Positions 50,370 through 59,670 are shown, counted from the first letter of the stretch. The stretch: DNA of 64,000 bases from CAWDLX01 sp046728155 (GCA_046728155.1 JBKPDY010000023.1:36496-100495); one strand, 5' to 3'. The notes: generated by a model from the letters alone, not told the origin. Program-made: numbers and translations.

Positions 50370-51526
50370 CGGCTCCGGCCGATCTCATCCGGCCCGCGTA
50401 CGGGGCGGCGAGTCTGGCCGAGGTCATGCCGGGTGCGCTCGCCACGCTCGGCGTGCCCGGCGCTGTTGATCCACTGGGACTGGCTACGATGCTGGCCGAA
50501 GTCCAGGGCGTGGCCGTGCTCCTGGTCGACGGGCTCGGATACCACCAGCTGAGCCTGGCCTCGTCGCACGCGCCGACGATGGCCGACATCGTCGCTGGTC
50601 GGTTGGCCGGCGCCAGCGTCCGTGCGATCACCACCGGTTTCCCATCGACGACCCCGACCAGCCTGGCCACGCTCGGCACGGGTGCGGCACCGGGAGCGCA
50701 CGGTTTGCTCGGGTTCTTTCTGAACATCCCGGGCACCGACCGAGTCCTCAACCACATCAGATGGCGCGACGATCCCGACCCGATGACGTGGCAGCCGTTG
50801 ACCACGCAGTTCGCGGCGGCGGCCCGCGCCGGTGTGGCGACGAGCGTCGTCGGTCGGCCGGAGTTTAGCGGCACGGGCCTGACGAGCGCGGCGTTCCGTG
50901 GCGCCGACTATACGGACGCGTCCGATGTGGATGCTCTCGCCGCCCGGATGCTCTACGGTCTCCGGTCGCGTCCGTCCCTTGTGTACGGTTATCTGCCTGA
51001 TGTGGACAGAGCCGGGCACGACCACGGCAACGACACTCCACAGTGGGCAGGGGCGGTCGCGGTAGTCGACCGCCTGGTCGCGATTCTCATCGACGGGCTC
51101 CCCGCAGATACGGCGCTGGTCGTCACCGCTGACCATGGACAGCTCGATGTGCCACCCGACCGCCGGTTCGATCTCGATGCCGACGTACGTCTGCGCGAGG
51201 GCGTACGTCTGGTAGCCGGCGAACCGCGCGTACGGTACCTGCATTGCCTCGCGGGCGCACGCGACGACGTGCTCGCGACCTGGTCAGGCGTGCTCGCCGG
51301 TGCCGCCTGGGTGGCGCCGCGCGATGAGGTGGTCGCGGCCGGCTGGTTCGGCCGGACGGCGGCGGAACATCTGCCGCGGATCGGCGACGTTGTGGTCGTG
51401 TGCCGGGATGACCATGTCGTCCTGGCCACGAAGACCGACCCACCGTCGGTGGCGACCATGATCGGCTTCCACGGCTCGGCGACCGAGGTGGAGATGAGAA
51501 TCCCTTTGCTCGTTGTGCGTCGCTGA
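50366..51526 (+). CDS. Alkaline phosphatase-superfamily nucleotide pyrophosphatase
   Basis: A 386-residue metal-dependent phosphodiesterase/phosphatase. VAVLLVDGLGYHQL has the first metal Asp, TTGFPSTTPTSLATLGTG the nucleophile Thr, YLPDVDRAGHDHG two metal ligands, and VVTADHGQLDVP the last Asp/His pair. This is the type I nucleotide pyrophosphatase/phosphodiesterase family. GTG 50366 is coupled to the methyltransferase stop. Cytoplasmic: no signal peptide is visible, though most characterised relatives are exported. Substrate unknown. Confidence 0.88.
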   Translation: MTAPADLIRPAYGAASLAEVMPGALATLGVPGAVDPLGLATMLAEVQGVAVLLVDGLGYHQLSLASSHAPTMADIVAGRLAGASVRAITTGFPSTTPTSLATLGTGAAPGAHGLLGFFLNIPGTDRVLNHIRWRDDPDPMTWQPLTTQFAAAARAGVATSVVGRPEFSGTGLTSAAFRGADYTDASDVDALAARMLYGLRSRPSLVYGYLPDVDRAGHDHGNDTPQWAGAVAVVDRLVAILIDGLPADTALVVTADHGQLDVPPDRRFDLDADVRLREGVRLVAGEPRVRYLHCLAGARDDVLATWSGVLAGAAWVAPRDEVVAAGWFGRTAAEHLPRIGDVVVVCRDDHVVLATKTDPPSVATMIGFHGSATEVEMRIPLLVVRR

Positions 51527-51527
51527 T

Positions 51528-51700
51528 ACGACGTGAGCGCGAGGAGCGAGCGCCAGCGAGCCCCGCAGCTTGCGAACGGTACTTGGCAAAACGACGTGAG
51601 CGCGAGGAGCCAGCGCCAACGAGCCGCAGCTTGCGAACGGTACTTGGCAAAACGACGTGAGCGCGAGGAGCGAGCGCCAGCGAGCCGGACGGTACTTGGC
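51528..51700 (+). repeat. Three tandem units of 63, 61 and ~49 bases
   Basis: Units begin acgacgtgagcgcgaggagc at 51528, 51591 and 51652 and share cagcttgcgaacggtacttg. They lie between the pyrophosphatase and dinB. The period varies and so breaks the frame, in contrast with the 77-base family, but the start (gtgagcgcgaggagcgagc) has a similar flavour. Confidence 0.88.
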
Positions 51701-51734
51701 CGAAGTTGTCACCGAGCTGGTCTAGCCTGCACAC

Positions 51735-52937
51735 GTGGGCGCGGCGTCCGCGGACGACACAGGTTGTTCGATCCTGCACGTCGACATGGACGCGTTCTAC
51801 GCCTCGGTAGAGGCACGGCGCCGCCCGGAGCTGCGTGGGCAGCCGGTTGTCGTCGGTGGCACCGGGCCGCGGGGTGTGGTGAGCTCGGCCAGCTACGAGG
51901 CCCGGGCGTACGGCGTCCGCAGCGCCATGCCCGGCGGCCAGGCCAGGCGTCTCTGCCCGCATGCGATCTTCCTGCCGGTCGACATGCCGGCGTACCTCGA
52001 AGCGTCGGCCGCGGTGATGTCGATGTTCGACGATGTGACGCCTTTGGTAGAGCCGCTCTCCGTCGACGAGGCGTTTCTCGACGTCTCAGGGGCGCGCCGG
52101 CTGTTGGGCGGTCCGGCGGTCATCGCCCGTGCACTGCGGGCGCGGATCCGGGCCGAGCTCGAGCTGCCCTGTTCGATCGGAGTGGCCGGGACGAAGTTTC
52201 TGGCGAAGGTCGCCTCGACCAGGGCCAAGCCCGACGGAATGCTCGTGGTACCGCCGGCACGGGCGCTCGAGTTCCTCCATCCGTTGCCCATCGACGCGCT
52301 GTGGGGCGTGGGCGAGCGCACGGCAGAGGTGTTGCGCCGTCTCGGCCTACGTACGATCGGCGATGTCGCCCAGGCCCCGATCGGAATGCTGCGGCAGGGC
52401 GTAGGTGAGGCGGTCGCGGAACATCTGCACGCCCTCGCCCGGGGCCGCGACCCGCGCCGAGTCGACACCGGCCGGGTCGACAAGTCGGTCAGTTCCGAGA
52501 CAACCTTCGATGTCGATGTCGGCGATCCCGACGTGATCCGGCAGACCGTTCTGGCGCTGGCAAACCGGGTGGCGGCCCGGCTTCGTGCGGCCACCTCCGC
52601 CGGCCGCACGGTCGCGATCAAAGTCAGGTTGGCCGACTTCCAAACGCTGAACCGGTCGCGCACCCTGCCCCGCCCGACCGATGTGGCACGGGAGGTCTTC
52701 GACACCGCATGGGCGCTCTACCGTGCGCTCGCGCCTGGCGACAAGGTCCGGCTGCTGGGGGTTCGGGTCGAGAGTCTCGTCGCGGCTGACGACGCGCGCC
52801 AGCTCGAGCTCGGCGAACGGGCAGCCGGTTGGCGCGAGGCCGAGCGGGCAGCAGCCGCCGCCGCGGCACGATTCGGCTCTACCGCGGTTCGGCCGGCGAG
52901 CCTCATCCCGCGGTCATCCGGGAACACTCCCGAGTGA
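51735..52937 (+). CDS. dinB: DNA polymerase IV (DinB)
   Basis: A 400-residue catalytically competent Y-family translesion polymerase. HVDMDAFYASVEARRRPEL carries the first acids (Asp17, Asp19), PLSVDEAFLDVSGARRL the second Asp/Glu pair, followed by SIGVAGTKFLAKVASTRAKPDG; helix-hairpin-helix GVGERTAEVLRRLGLRTIGDVA and the little finger (DKSVSSETTFDVD) complete the domain order. No C-terminal beta-clamp motif (QLxLF-like) is obvious; the QLELGERAAG segment near residue 360 is a candidate. GTG 51735 is the assigned start. No LexA box was seen upstream, so SOS control is doubtful. Confidence 0.95.
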   Translation: MGAASADDTGCSILHVDMDAFYASVEARRRPELRGQPVVVGGTGPRGVVSSASYEARAYGVRSAMPGGQARRLCPHAIFLPVDMPAYLEASAAVMSMFDDVTPLVEPLSVDEAFLDVSGARRLLGGPAVIARALRARIRAELELPCSIGVAGTKFLAKVASTRAKPDGMLVVPPARALEFLHPLPIDALWGVGERTAEVLRRLGLRTIGDVAQAPIGMLRQGVGEAVAEHLHALARGRDPRRVDTGRVDKSVSSETTFDVDVGDPDVIRQTVLALANRVAARLRAATSAGRTVAIKVRLADFQTLNRSRTLPRPTDVAREVFDTAWALYRALAPGDKVRLLGVRVESLVAADDARQLELGERAAGWREAERAAAAAAARFGSTAVRPASLIPRSSGNTPE

Positions 52938-53066
52938 TCGTCGAACCGTCCCACTGGTAACAATTGATGCGGAAACGGTGGCGCACGTCGCAGCGGTCGT
53001 AAGCCCGGTGTAGAACGTGACTTCGATCCGCTTTCCGACCCGGTGTGCCCCTCGTAGACTGGCGCT

Positions 53067-53159
53067 ATGCAGCCGACCGGCTGTACAGCCCCGAGCGCGA
53101 GTGAGCATCGCAGGGCCGGAGGTCCGCGGCGCGGAGCGAGTGTGCAGGGACGCAGATGA
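53067..53159 (+). repeat. Degenerate RTGA-family repeat unit
   Basis: A diverged copy whose open frame still reads ...SASEHRRAGGPRRGAS..., with ATG 53067 and TGA 53157-53159. It lies 48 bases upstream of the DUF3040 gene, so it does not touch a start codon. It shows that the peptide core is kept in decayed copies. Confidence 0.65.
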
Positions 53160-53207
53160 TAGTCCGCCGGCCAACCAGAGTCGGCCGGGATCGCCGGGAG
53201 GGACGCC

Positions 53208-53600
53208 GTGCCGCTGTCCGAGCATGAGCAGCGGCTGTTCGATCAGATCGAGCGGTCGCTGGCCGAGGACCCGAAGTTCGCCTCGGCGGTTCGCTCCACC
53301 GACCCGCGGTTCCACGCGCGCCGGAGGATCATCATCGCGGCGATCGCCGTAGTGCTCGGGCTTGCGGTTCTGATATTCGGCGTTGCTCAGAAGCAAGCGC
53401 TCATCGGCGTGGGCGGGTTCGTCATCATGCTCGGCTCCGCCGCATTGGGGATCCAGGCGTTCCGCCGGGGACGTCACCCCGAACTGCGTTCGGTTGGTGG
53501 TGGCGCCGCACGGCGCACCGGCGCTCAGCCCCGTCGTGGCGGCTCGATCATCGACCGACTCGAGGACAGGTGGCGCAACCGCCCTGAGGGCGACTTCTGA
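53208..53600 (+). CDS. DUF3040 membrane protein
   Basis: A 130-residue protein of the actinobacterial DUF3040 family. MPLSEHEQRLFDQIERSLAE and FASAVRSTD are the signature, and two adjacent membrane helices (IIIAAIAVVLGLAVLIFGVA; LIGVGGFVIMLGSAALGI) follow; the C-terminus is basic. Function unknown, usually near cell-division genes. GTG 53208 has GGGAGGGA (53196-53203) five bases upstream. Confidence 0.92.
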   Translation: MPLSEHEQRLFDQIERSLAEDPKFASAVRSTDPRFHARRRIIIAAIAVVLGLAVLIFGVAQKQALIGVGGFVIMLGSAALGIQAFRRGRHPELRSVGGGAARRTGAQPRRGGSIIDRLEDRWRNRPEGDF

Positions 53601-53691
53601 CCTCTCGCCGGCCCGGCTCCGGCCGGTGGGTCAACCCGAATCCGTCAGGGCGGACCTGAGCGTCCCCAGCCGCACGCGACTCCAGACGATC

Positions 53692-56136
53692 TCAATGGCT
53701 GGCGCGGGAGAGCGCTCGCCGTGGATTGGCCGCACCGAACGAGGCCCGGGCCCGGGCCGATGCCGCCACCATCCCCGCGATGCGGTTGACCACGGCGAGG
53801 CGCCACCGCAGGAGGACCGATCGCGGCATGATCACCGCGCTGATCCGCTCCCACCGCGTTGCCCGCTCGGCCAGGGCCCCCCGGACATCCCGTACGGCCT
53901 CGTTGAGGCCGTCGGCGCGCAGAGGCACGCGGGCGTAGCGAGCCCGTTCTTCGGCCCGGCCGAGCAGACGGGCCTGACCGCGGGCGTTGGGCACCCCGAG
54001 CAGACCGCCGATCCGCTGCGCGGTCGCCCGCGGGGTCTCCGCGTCGTCGACATCGACCCCGAAGTCGAGCATCGTGTCGTGCAGTTCGGCCCAGGCCGCA
54101 TGGGCGTCGCGTCTGGCGGCACCGATCGCGGCCGGGTCGGTGACCAGTTGGCCGATCGTGGCCGGTCGGCCAGCCGACGATCCGACATCCAGCTCGATGG
54201 TCTGGCCACTGCGGGCCCGGCGGCGCCGGGTCAAGGCTTGGCGGCGCAGGGCCGGCGTGATGGCGATGGCTAGCAGGACCGTGATCAGGGCCGCGGCCAC
54301 GACGACCCACGGCCGCACGAGCGGTGCCTGGCCCGTTACGTCAGTGCCGTTCGCGCCGTTCGCGCCGCTCTTCGGTTGCAGGGTGTCGTCGGGTCCGGAG
54401 GCCGCAGGGCCGGGCGACGTGGTCGCGCTGGGCCCCTGCTGAGGTTGGGATGGATCGGGCGCCCAAGCCGAGCGGACGCCGCCGGTGACGCCGTCAGCCG
54501 GCGTCGCGTCGAACGGAACCCAGCCGAAGCTGGGGAAGTAGACCTCGGTCCACGCGTGCAGGTTGACGTTGGTCAACGTATCGACGTTGTGGGCGTTGGG
54601 TCCGTTACCTCGGGTGAAGCCGAACGCGACCCGGGCCGGGATTCCAGCGGCCCGGGTCAGCCACGCCATGGCCGCCGCGTACTGGACGCAGAACCCGATC
54701 TTCGCGTCGAGGAAGTCGACGATCGGGTTATCGGTCTTGGAGGCGGGAGCCTGGACCGAGTACCGGAAGTTGTTCTCCGGCTTGGTGAAGTAGTCGTAGA
54801 TCGCCCGTACCTGGTCGTACTCGGTGGACTGCCCGGCGGTCAGTCGGTCGACCAGCTGGGTGACCTGGGGCACGAGCGGGACCTTGTACTGGTTGCGCTG
54901 CTCAGGGGTGAGCGACGTAGCCAGGCGCAAGAGGTCCGGGGTGAACCGGACATGGAGGTAGTGGACCGTGTACTGCCTTCCGTCGGCCGTGGCGGACCGA
55001 GCGAAGATCACGCCCGCGTTCGAGTCGTAAAGCCAGCCGCCGTCCAGCCGGTCGACCGACTTGAGCTCCTGGTAGAGCGGCGCGAGGTTCATCCGGAAGT
55101 TGGGCGTCACTATGATCGTGGCCTGGTATTCCTTGACGTCGATGCCCGTCACACCGGGGTTGTACGTAGGGATGTCGGTCAGCGATCCGCCCGTCGGTGA
55201 GCTCGGCACGAACACGTTGTTCTTGATCTGGTCGGCGACCCCGAAGCGCAGGTAGAAGGGATCGGGGTCGGTCGTTGACACCTGCACCATCGGCACCACG
55301 GTGTCGTGCTTGAGCAGCTGGTCGGTCAGGTACGCGGAGAGGTCGACGGTCCCGCCGGTGCCGTTGCCCGAGCCGACGCCGCTGCCGTTGTCGCCGACAC
55401 TGCGCAGCGAGTCCAATAGTCCAGTCGAGAGTCCGGGCACGGCCAACGGCACGACGATCGCGATCACCAGGCCGACCAGGCCCAGGCGTCGACCCGCCGC
55501 GGCGAGAGGCGAGGGTTCCCAGATGTCGACATCCCGCCCTTCGCCGGTGAACCGGCGCCCGAACCGGCGGACGCGGTCGACGCTGTCGGTGACCAGTAGC
55601 CAGAGGTAACCGACGGCCGAGAACAGGAACATCACGATCGGAACGCCGCCCGGAAGGATGGCGACCGGCACCGAGTAGATCGCCAACATCGGCAGACCGG
55701 CGAGAGCCGGACGATGTAGCCCGACCGCGACCACATCGACCACGATCGCGACGAGTCCGACGCCGAGCGTGGTGAGCAGGAGCAACGCGTCGGTGTCGGG
55801 AGCGGGAACAGACTGCGTGCGGATCTGTTGGCCGGCGAGCACCAGCAGGTCGTTGAAGTGCTGGAACGTGCTCGACGTCGGGAACAGTCGGAAGAACTCG
55901 TCGCCACTCGGGAAGGCAAGGGTCAGGAACAACAGCAGGGCGCCCGCCATGACCAGAACCTGGCCCCACACCGGACCCCGGGCGGCACGGGTCACCATCG
56001 CCGCACCGACGACGAGGCCGATCGCCAGCGCCGAGTAGAGCAACCAGGTCAGCGACGCGAAGAGGGAGCTGAGCGGGACCGACGCGAGCACGACCGAGCC
56101 GGCGGCGACCAGGGCGAGGGGATGACGGCGGCTCAT
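53692..56136 (-). CDS. Transglutaminase-like membrane protein (TgpA family)
   Basis: An 814-residue polytopic protein with about six N-terminal membrane helices, a large outer domain with the transglutaminase-like triad (Cys in DAKIGFCVQYAAAMAWL, His in NLHAWTEVYF, Asp in WVPFDATPADG), a further helix (PWVVVAAALITVLLAIAI) and a cytoplasmic C-terminal domain. This is the DUF3488/TgpA architecture. Substrates are unknown, though proximity to MoxR and DUF58 suggests a cell-envelope protein-modification system. It is the third gene of that operon, overlapping the DUF58 stop by four bases. Confidence 0.92.
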   Translation of the reverse strand: MSRRHPLALVAAGSVVLASVPLSSLFASLTWLLYSALAIGLVVGAAMVTRAARGPVWGQVLVMAGALLLFLTLAFPSGDEFFRLFPTSSTFQHFNDLLVLAGQQIRTQSVPAPDTDALLLLTTLGVGLVAIVVDVVAVGLHRPALAGLPMLAIYSVPVAILPGGVPIVMFLFSAVGYLWLLVTDSVDRVRRFGRRFTGEGRDVDIWEPSPLAAAGRRLGLVGLVIAIVVPLAVPGLSTGLLDSLRSVGDNGSGVGSGNGTGGTVDLSAYLTDQLLKHDTVVPMVQVSTTDPDPFYLRFGVADQIKNNVFVPSSPTGGSLTDIPTYNPGVTGIDVKEYQATIIVTPNFRMNLAPLYQELKSVDRLDGGWLYDSNAGVIFARSATADGRQYTVHYLHVRFTPDLLRLATSLTPEQRNQYKVPLVPQVTQLVDRLTAGQSTEYDQVRAIYDYFTKPENNFRYSVQAPASKTDNPIVDFLDAKIGFCVQYAAAMAWLTRAAGIPARVAFGFTRGNGPNAHNVDTLTNVNLHAWTEVYFPSFGWVPFDATPADGVTGGVRSAWAPDPSQPQQGPSATTSPGPAASGPDDTLQPKSGANGANGTDVTGQAPLVRPWVVVAAALITVLLAIAITPALRRQALTRRRRARSGQTIELDVGSSAGRPATIGQLVTDPAAIGAARRDAHAAWAELHDTMLDFGVDVDDAETPRATAQRIGGLLGVPNARGQARLLGRAEERARYARVPLRADGLNEAVRDVRGALAERATRWERISAVIMPRSVLLRWRLAVVNRIAGMVAASARARASFGAANPRRALSRASH

Positions 56137-57437
56137 CGTGGCCGTCCCGCCGCCGCGACCGTCTCGGCCATCGCCGCCCGCCAGGCAAAGGCCTGCGCCC
56201 CGCGCGCGGCCTGCGGCCAGAGCGCGGTAAGGCTCTCGCCGTGCCGCACCCCGATCACGCGCCAGCCGGAACGCAGCAGTGTCGTCTCCGCAGCCTCGTG
56301 ATCGTTCTCGGCCAGGCGCCGCGCCTCGTCGGGAAGATTCAGCCAGGTGGACGGGTCGATGAGCAAAGCGACGCAGGTCGTACCGGACGCCCGAAGGGCG
56401 CCCAGACTCTCAGCCTCGGCCACGCTCAGTCCACCGAGGACGGCGACGATCAGGCCACCGCCCCCGCGGCGCCGCACCCGTTCAACCAGGGCGACGATGT
56501 CGTGGGCGGCCGACAGGTTCACCTCGGCCAGGGCGTCGAGGATGACTCCTTCGCCATCCCGTTCGGTCGCGTCGATATCCACGCCGGAACCCGTAACCAA
56601 GCGGACCTTGTACGAGCTGCGGCGCAGGTGTAGCGCGACGCTGGCCGCTGCGGAGACCGCCCATTCAAAGCTGGACGTCGGACCTTCGCCGCGGTGCCCC
56701 TGCCGGCGGCTGTCGAGCACGATGGCGGCACGCGTCTCCCAGGGCTGCTCCTCCCGGCGCACCATCAGCTCGCCGGCGCGGGCGGTCGAGCGCCAGTGCA
56801 CCCGGCGCAGGTCGTCGCCGTGGCGGTACTCGCGGGTGGCTACGTCATCTTCGCCGTGGACCGCGACGGATCGGGCCCGGCTGTCACCGCTGCCGGCGTG
56901 CTCGCTGGCCAGTCGTACGTTGGGCAGCGAGACGACCTGGGGGACGACCGTGAGCTGCCCGACGGTGGTGAAGGAGCGGGTCAGCTCGCACAGGCCGAAC
57001 GGGTCGGCCAGCCGGACCACCAGCGGTCCCACCTCGTACCGGCCGCGCACCTCGGCCCGTACGTTGTACGCGACCGTGCTGGCCCGCTGCCCGGCCAGCC
57101 GCTCCAGGACCAGGCGGGGCCGGCTGCCCAGGGCGTATGGGAGCCGGTCCTCGAGCAGCAGGGTGCCGGTCGGAAGGCGGGACAGGTTGGACAGGCGCAG
57201 TTGTACCCGTGCCGGCGACCCGACCGGGATCCGGCCGGGGTTGACCGATCGCGTGCACGCCAGCCGGTAGCGGGTCTGCCCGACATAAGCGGCGGCGAGA
57301 AGCGGCAGCGCGGCCAGCAGGATCGCCACCCGGAGCAGGTCCTTCTCGCCCAGGATGAGCGACGAGAAGGCGGCGGCCGCGGCGGCGGCGAGGAACGACC
57401 GTCCGCGGGTCGTCAACCCTCGCATGGCCTGCCGCAT
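56133..57437 (-). CDS. DUF58 domain protein
   Basis: A 434-residue membrane-anchored protein with two N-terminal helices and a DUF58 / von Willebrand-A-like domain. RGRYEVGPLVVRLADPFGL, then EYRHGDDLRRVHWRSTARAGELMVRREE is the diagnostic DUF58 block. Members act downstream of MoxR ATPases in an incompletely understood assembly pathway. It overlaps the TgpA-family gene (ATGA) and starts two bases after the moxR stop. Confidence 0.92.
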   Translation of the reverse strand: MRQAMRGLTTRGRSFLAAAAAAAFSSLILGEKDLLRVAILLAALPLLAAAYVGQTRYRLACTRSVNPGRIPVGSPARVQLRLSNLSRLPTGTLLLEDRLPYALGSRPRLVLERLAGQRASTVAYNVRAEVRGRYEVGPLVVRLADPFGLCELTRSFTTVGQLTVVPQVVSLPNVRLASEHAGSGDSRARSVAVHGEDDVATREYRHGDDLRRVHWRSTARAGELMVRREEQPWETRAAIVLDSRRQGHRGEGPTSSFEWAVSAAASVALHLRRSSYKVRLVTGSGVDIDATERDGEGVILDALAEVNLSAAHDIVALVERVRRRGGGGLIVAVLGGLSVAEAESLGALRASGTTCVALLIDPSTWLNLPDEARRLAENDHEAAETTLLRSGWRVIGVRHGESLTALWPQAARGAQAFAWRAAMAETVAAAGRPR

Positions 57438-57439
57438 GG

Positions 57440-58474
57440 CTATCGCCTCCGGCCGTCGGGGCGAGCGGTGTCGTACGTGGAGCGCTGCCGGTCGAGCGGA
57501 AGCGGCAGGCGGTGGACCAGATCGGCCATGATCGCGTCGGTGGTCCGCCGGCCCAACTGTGCCTCCGCCGTCTGGATCACGCGGTGGGCGAGTACGGGGA
57601 CGGCAAGAGACTGCAGGTCATCCGGGAGCACGAAGTCCCGCCCCTCTAGGGCCGCCACCGCACGAGCCGTCCGGAGCAGGTGCAAGGTCGCCCGGGGCGA
57701 CGCCCCTAGGCGCAGGTCGGGCGCCTCGCGGGTGGCATTGACGAGGTTCACGGCGTACTGCTTGACCGCATCGGAGACGTGCGTCGCCCGTACAGCCGCG
57801 ATCATCCGCCGGACGCCGACCGCGTCGGTGACCGGTTCCAGGTCGTCGAGGGGATCCTTGGCGCCATGGGACTCCAGCATCGCCAGCTCGGCCGCCGGGT
57901 CGGGGTAGCCGACCGCGATCCGGGCCGTGAACCGGTCGCGCTGAGCCTCGGGCAGCGGATAAGTCCCTTCCATCTCGATGGGGTTCTGGGTCGCGATCAC
58001 CATGAACGGCGTCTGTAGCTGGTAGGTCACGCCGTCGGTGGTGACCTGACGCTCTTCCATGCACTCGAGCATGGCCGACTGCGTCTTGGGCGAGGCGCGG
58101 TTGATCTCGTCGCCCACGACGAGGTTGGCGAAGATCGCGCCCGGCTTGAACTCGAACTCGCGCGTGTCCATGTTGTAGACACTGACGCCGGTGACATCGC
58201 TCGGGAGCATGTCGGGCGTGAACTGGATCCGCCGGACCGAGCAGTCGATCGATCGGGCCAGGGCCTTGGCCAGCTTGGTCTTGCCGACGCCGGGGACGTC
58301 TTCGATGAGCAGGTGGCCCTCGGCGAGGAGTACGGCGAGAGCGAGCCGGACGGTGGCTGTCTTGCCCTCGATCACCTTATCGATGTTTGTCACGATCGCC
58401 TTGGTGCTGGCGTCGAACTCGTCCGGGCGCATCGGCTCGTTGAGTCCGTCCCATGTGCGTTGCGGTGTGGTCAC
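57440..58474 (-). CDS. MoxR-family AAA+ ATPase
   Basis: A 344-residue AAA+ chaperone. GHLLIEDVPGVGKTKLAKAL carries Walker A, LVVGDEINRASPKTQSAML Walker B, ATQNPIEMEGTYPLPEAQRDRF sensor 1 and the Arg finger region; the lid domain closes the protein. It probably remodels or inserts cofactors into substrates handled by the DUF58 protein. GTG 58474 has GAGGAGGGG just upstream. It is the first gene of a moxR-DUF58-TgpA operon. Confidence 0.94.
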   Translation of the reverse strand: MTTPQRTWDGLNEPMRPDEFDASTKAIVTNIDKVIEGKTATVRLALAVLLAEGHLLIEDVPGVGKTKLAKALARSIDCSVRRIQFTPDMLPSDVTGVSVYNMDTREFEFKPGAIFANLVVGDEINRASPKTQSAMLECMEERQVTTDGVTYQLQTPFMVIATQNPIEMEGTYPLPEAQRDRFTARIAVGYPDPAAELAMLESHGAKDPLDDLEPVTDAVGVRRMIAAVRATHVSDAVKQYAVNLVNATREAPDLRLGASPRATLHLLRTARAVAALEGRDFVLPDDLQSLAVPVLAHRVIQTAEAQLGRRTTDAIMADLVHRLPLPLDRQRSTYDTARPDGRRR

Positions 58475-58861
58475 CGGCCCCTCCTCATGTCATCTGGCGT
58501 CCCCTCGCCGAGGCGAACCCCTCCCCGACGTGGGAGGCGTAGGCCCGGTGACCGGTGTGCCGCGTATCCAGCTGTTGACTCTCCGCGCCTTAAGGCTAAC
58601 CGCGAAAACTCGGCGAGCCGAGCGCGCGTGAAGTCGTTCAACCCCGCTGTGGCCGGTGCGCACCGATAGCACTATTTGCGCTGATCGAGCACGCGGCGCG
58701 CCTCACCATAAACTACGTCCTGGCCCGTCGCCGCCCCCTCGCCCGGCACGGCCTGTCCGGTAAACGTCGCTGGTGGTGCAAATTCGGATCGATGGTCGAA
58801 CCGCGCGGCACGCGCGTGCGTCGTGGCGGACCGGACGATCCGGACGCTAGCGTGACCAGCC
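58475..58861. other. Divergent intergenic region
   Basis: 387 bases between moxR and the GOLPH3-like gene. I saw no terminator, repeat or small gene. CTTAAGGCTAACC at about 58589 resembles half an iron box, but its other half is not conserved. Confidence 0.5.
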
Positions 58862-59491
58862 ATGCGTCGGCTCACTCTGCGGGAGGACCTGTTCCTGCTC
58901 GCCCACGATGACGCCGGCAAGCTCCTGATCCCCGAGGCGAACATCAGCGCCGGACTGGCCGGGGCGACCCTGATCGGGTTGTTGCTGGACGGTCGCATCG
59001 GCGTCACTGACGGCCGGCTCGACGTGCTGGACCCGACACCCACCGGCGATGACGAGTCGGACGAGACCATGGCCGCCATCGCGGCCAACACGGCACCGGT
59101 CGGCCCCCGGGCATGGGTCAGCTGGATCTCGCACGGCGCGTACGGGCGTATCAGCGACGCGATGGTGCAGGCCGGCCTGGTGCGACGCGCCACAGGACGC
59201 CGGCTCGGCCTCGTCCCAGTAACCCGAACGTTCCCTCGGGACCTGTCCGACCTGGTCCGGGTGCGGTCCCGGGTGCGGTACGCCGTGCACGCCAAGCTTC
59301 CGCCGGAACCGGAAACCGCGTACTTGTGCGGCCTGGTTCGGGTACTGCGGCTGGAGTCCTCGCTGCTGCTGAACATGCCGGCCGCGGAACTACTGCTCGG
59401 GCTCGAACGGATGACCGAAGGCAACGCCGTCACCGTACGTCAGGTGACCCACGCGGTCGAAGCCGTCATCGCCGCGGCGCTCTTCCGGTAA
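58862..59491 (+). CDS. GOLPH3/VPS74-family protein (GPP34)
   Basis: A 209-residue protein of the bacterial GPP34 family, homologous to the eukaryotic Golgi phosphoinositide-binding protein GOLPH3. LREDLFLLAHDD-GKLLI, AGLAGATLIGLLLDGRIGV and the closing LLGLERMTEGNAVTVRQVTHAVEAV match the family. Bacterial function is unknown. ATG 58862 follows a region without other coding potential. Strongly clustered paralogues occur in Streptomyces. Confidence 0.92.
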   Translation: MRRLTLREDLFLLAHDDAGKLLIPEANISAGLAGATLIGLLLDGRIGVTDGRLDVLDPTPTGDDESDETMAAIAANTAPVGPRAWVSWISHGAYGRISDAMVQAGLVRRATGRRLGLVPVTRTFPRDLSDLVRVRSRVRYAVHAKLPPEPETAYLCGLVRVLRLESSLLLNMPAAELLLGLERMTEGNAVTVRQVTHAVEAVIAAALFR

Positions 59492-59554
59492 AGCCGCTCC
59501 ACCACCGGTCAGTCCAGCGTGTAAACCGCGCGACGGACGCGCTACACTGCCGTC

Positions 59555-59593
59555 ATGGCCAAGGTGTTCCTGCTCCTTACCGGGCCGTGCTGA
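59555..59593 (+). CDS. Leucine leader peptide of leuS
   Basis: A 12-residue open frame, MAKVFLLLTGPC, with three consecutive Leu codons of different kinds (CTG, CTC, CTT at 59570-59578), two of them uncommon in such genomes. The ATG is six bases after a -10-like TACACT (59543-59548), so transcription would begin at the ATG and translation would be leaderless. The stop (59591-59593) falls at the start of the antiterminator strand. It is inferred to sense leucyl-tRNA. Confidence 0.78.
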   Translation: MAKVFLLLTGPC

Positions 59594-59653
59594 GGCGTCG
59601 CTGAAGTATCGCGGCGACAGCACGGCGACCCCTCCTGCGCGAGGGGCTTTTTT
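59584..59653 (+). promoter_or_regulatory. Ribosome-mediated attenuator of leuS
   Basis: Three competing structures are visible. A pause hairpin pairs GCCGTGCT (59584-59591) with AGCACGGC (59619-59626). An antiterminator pairs GAGGCGTCGC (59592-59601) with GCGACCCCTC (59625-59634), nine of ten bases. A terminator pairs CCCCTC (59629-59634) with GAGGGG (59641-59646), followed by CTTTTTT. A ribosome stalled at the Leu codons would leave 59592-59601 free and allow antitermination. Confidence 0.82.
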
Positions 59654-59670
59654 GTGCCCTGATAGCGCAG

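Noticed and set aside
58585..58605. Second iron box (TTAAGGCTAACC) between moxR and the GOLPH3-like gene
   Set aside because: Only one half matches the consensus; the other half is not conserved.
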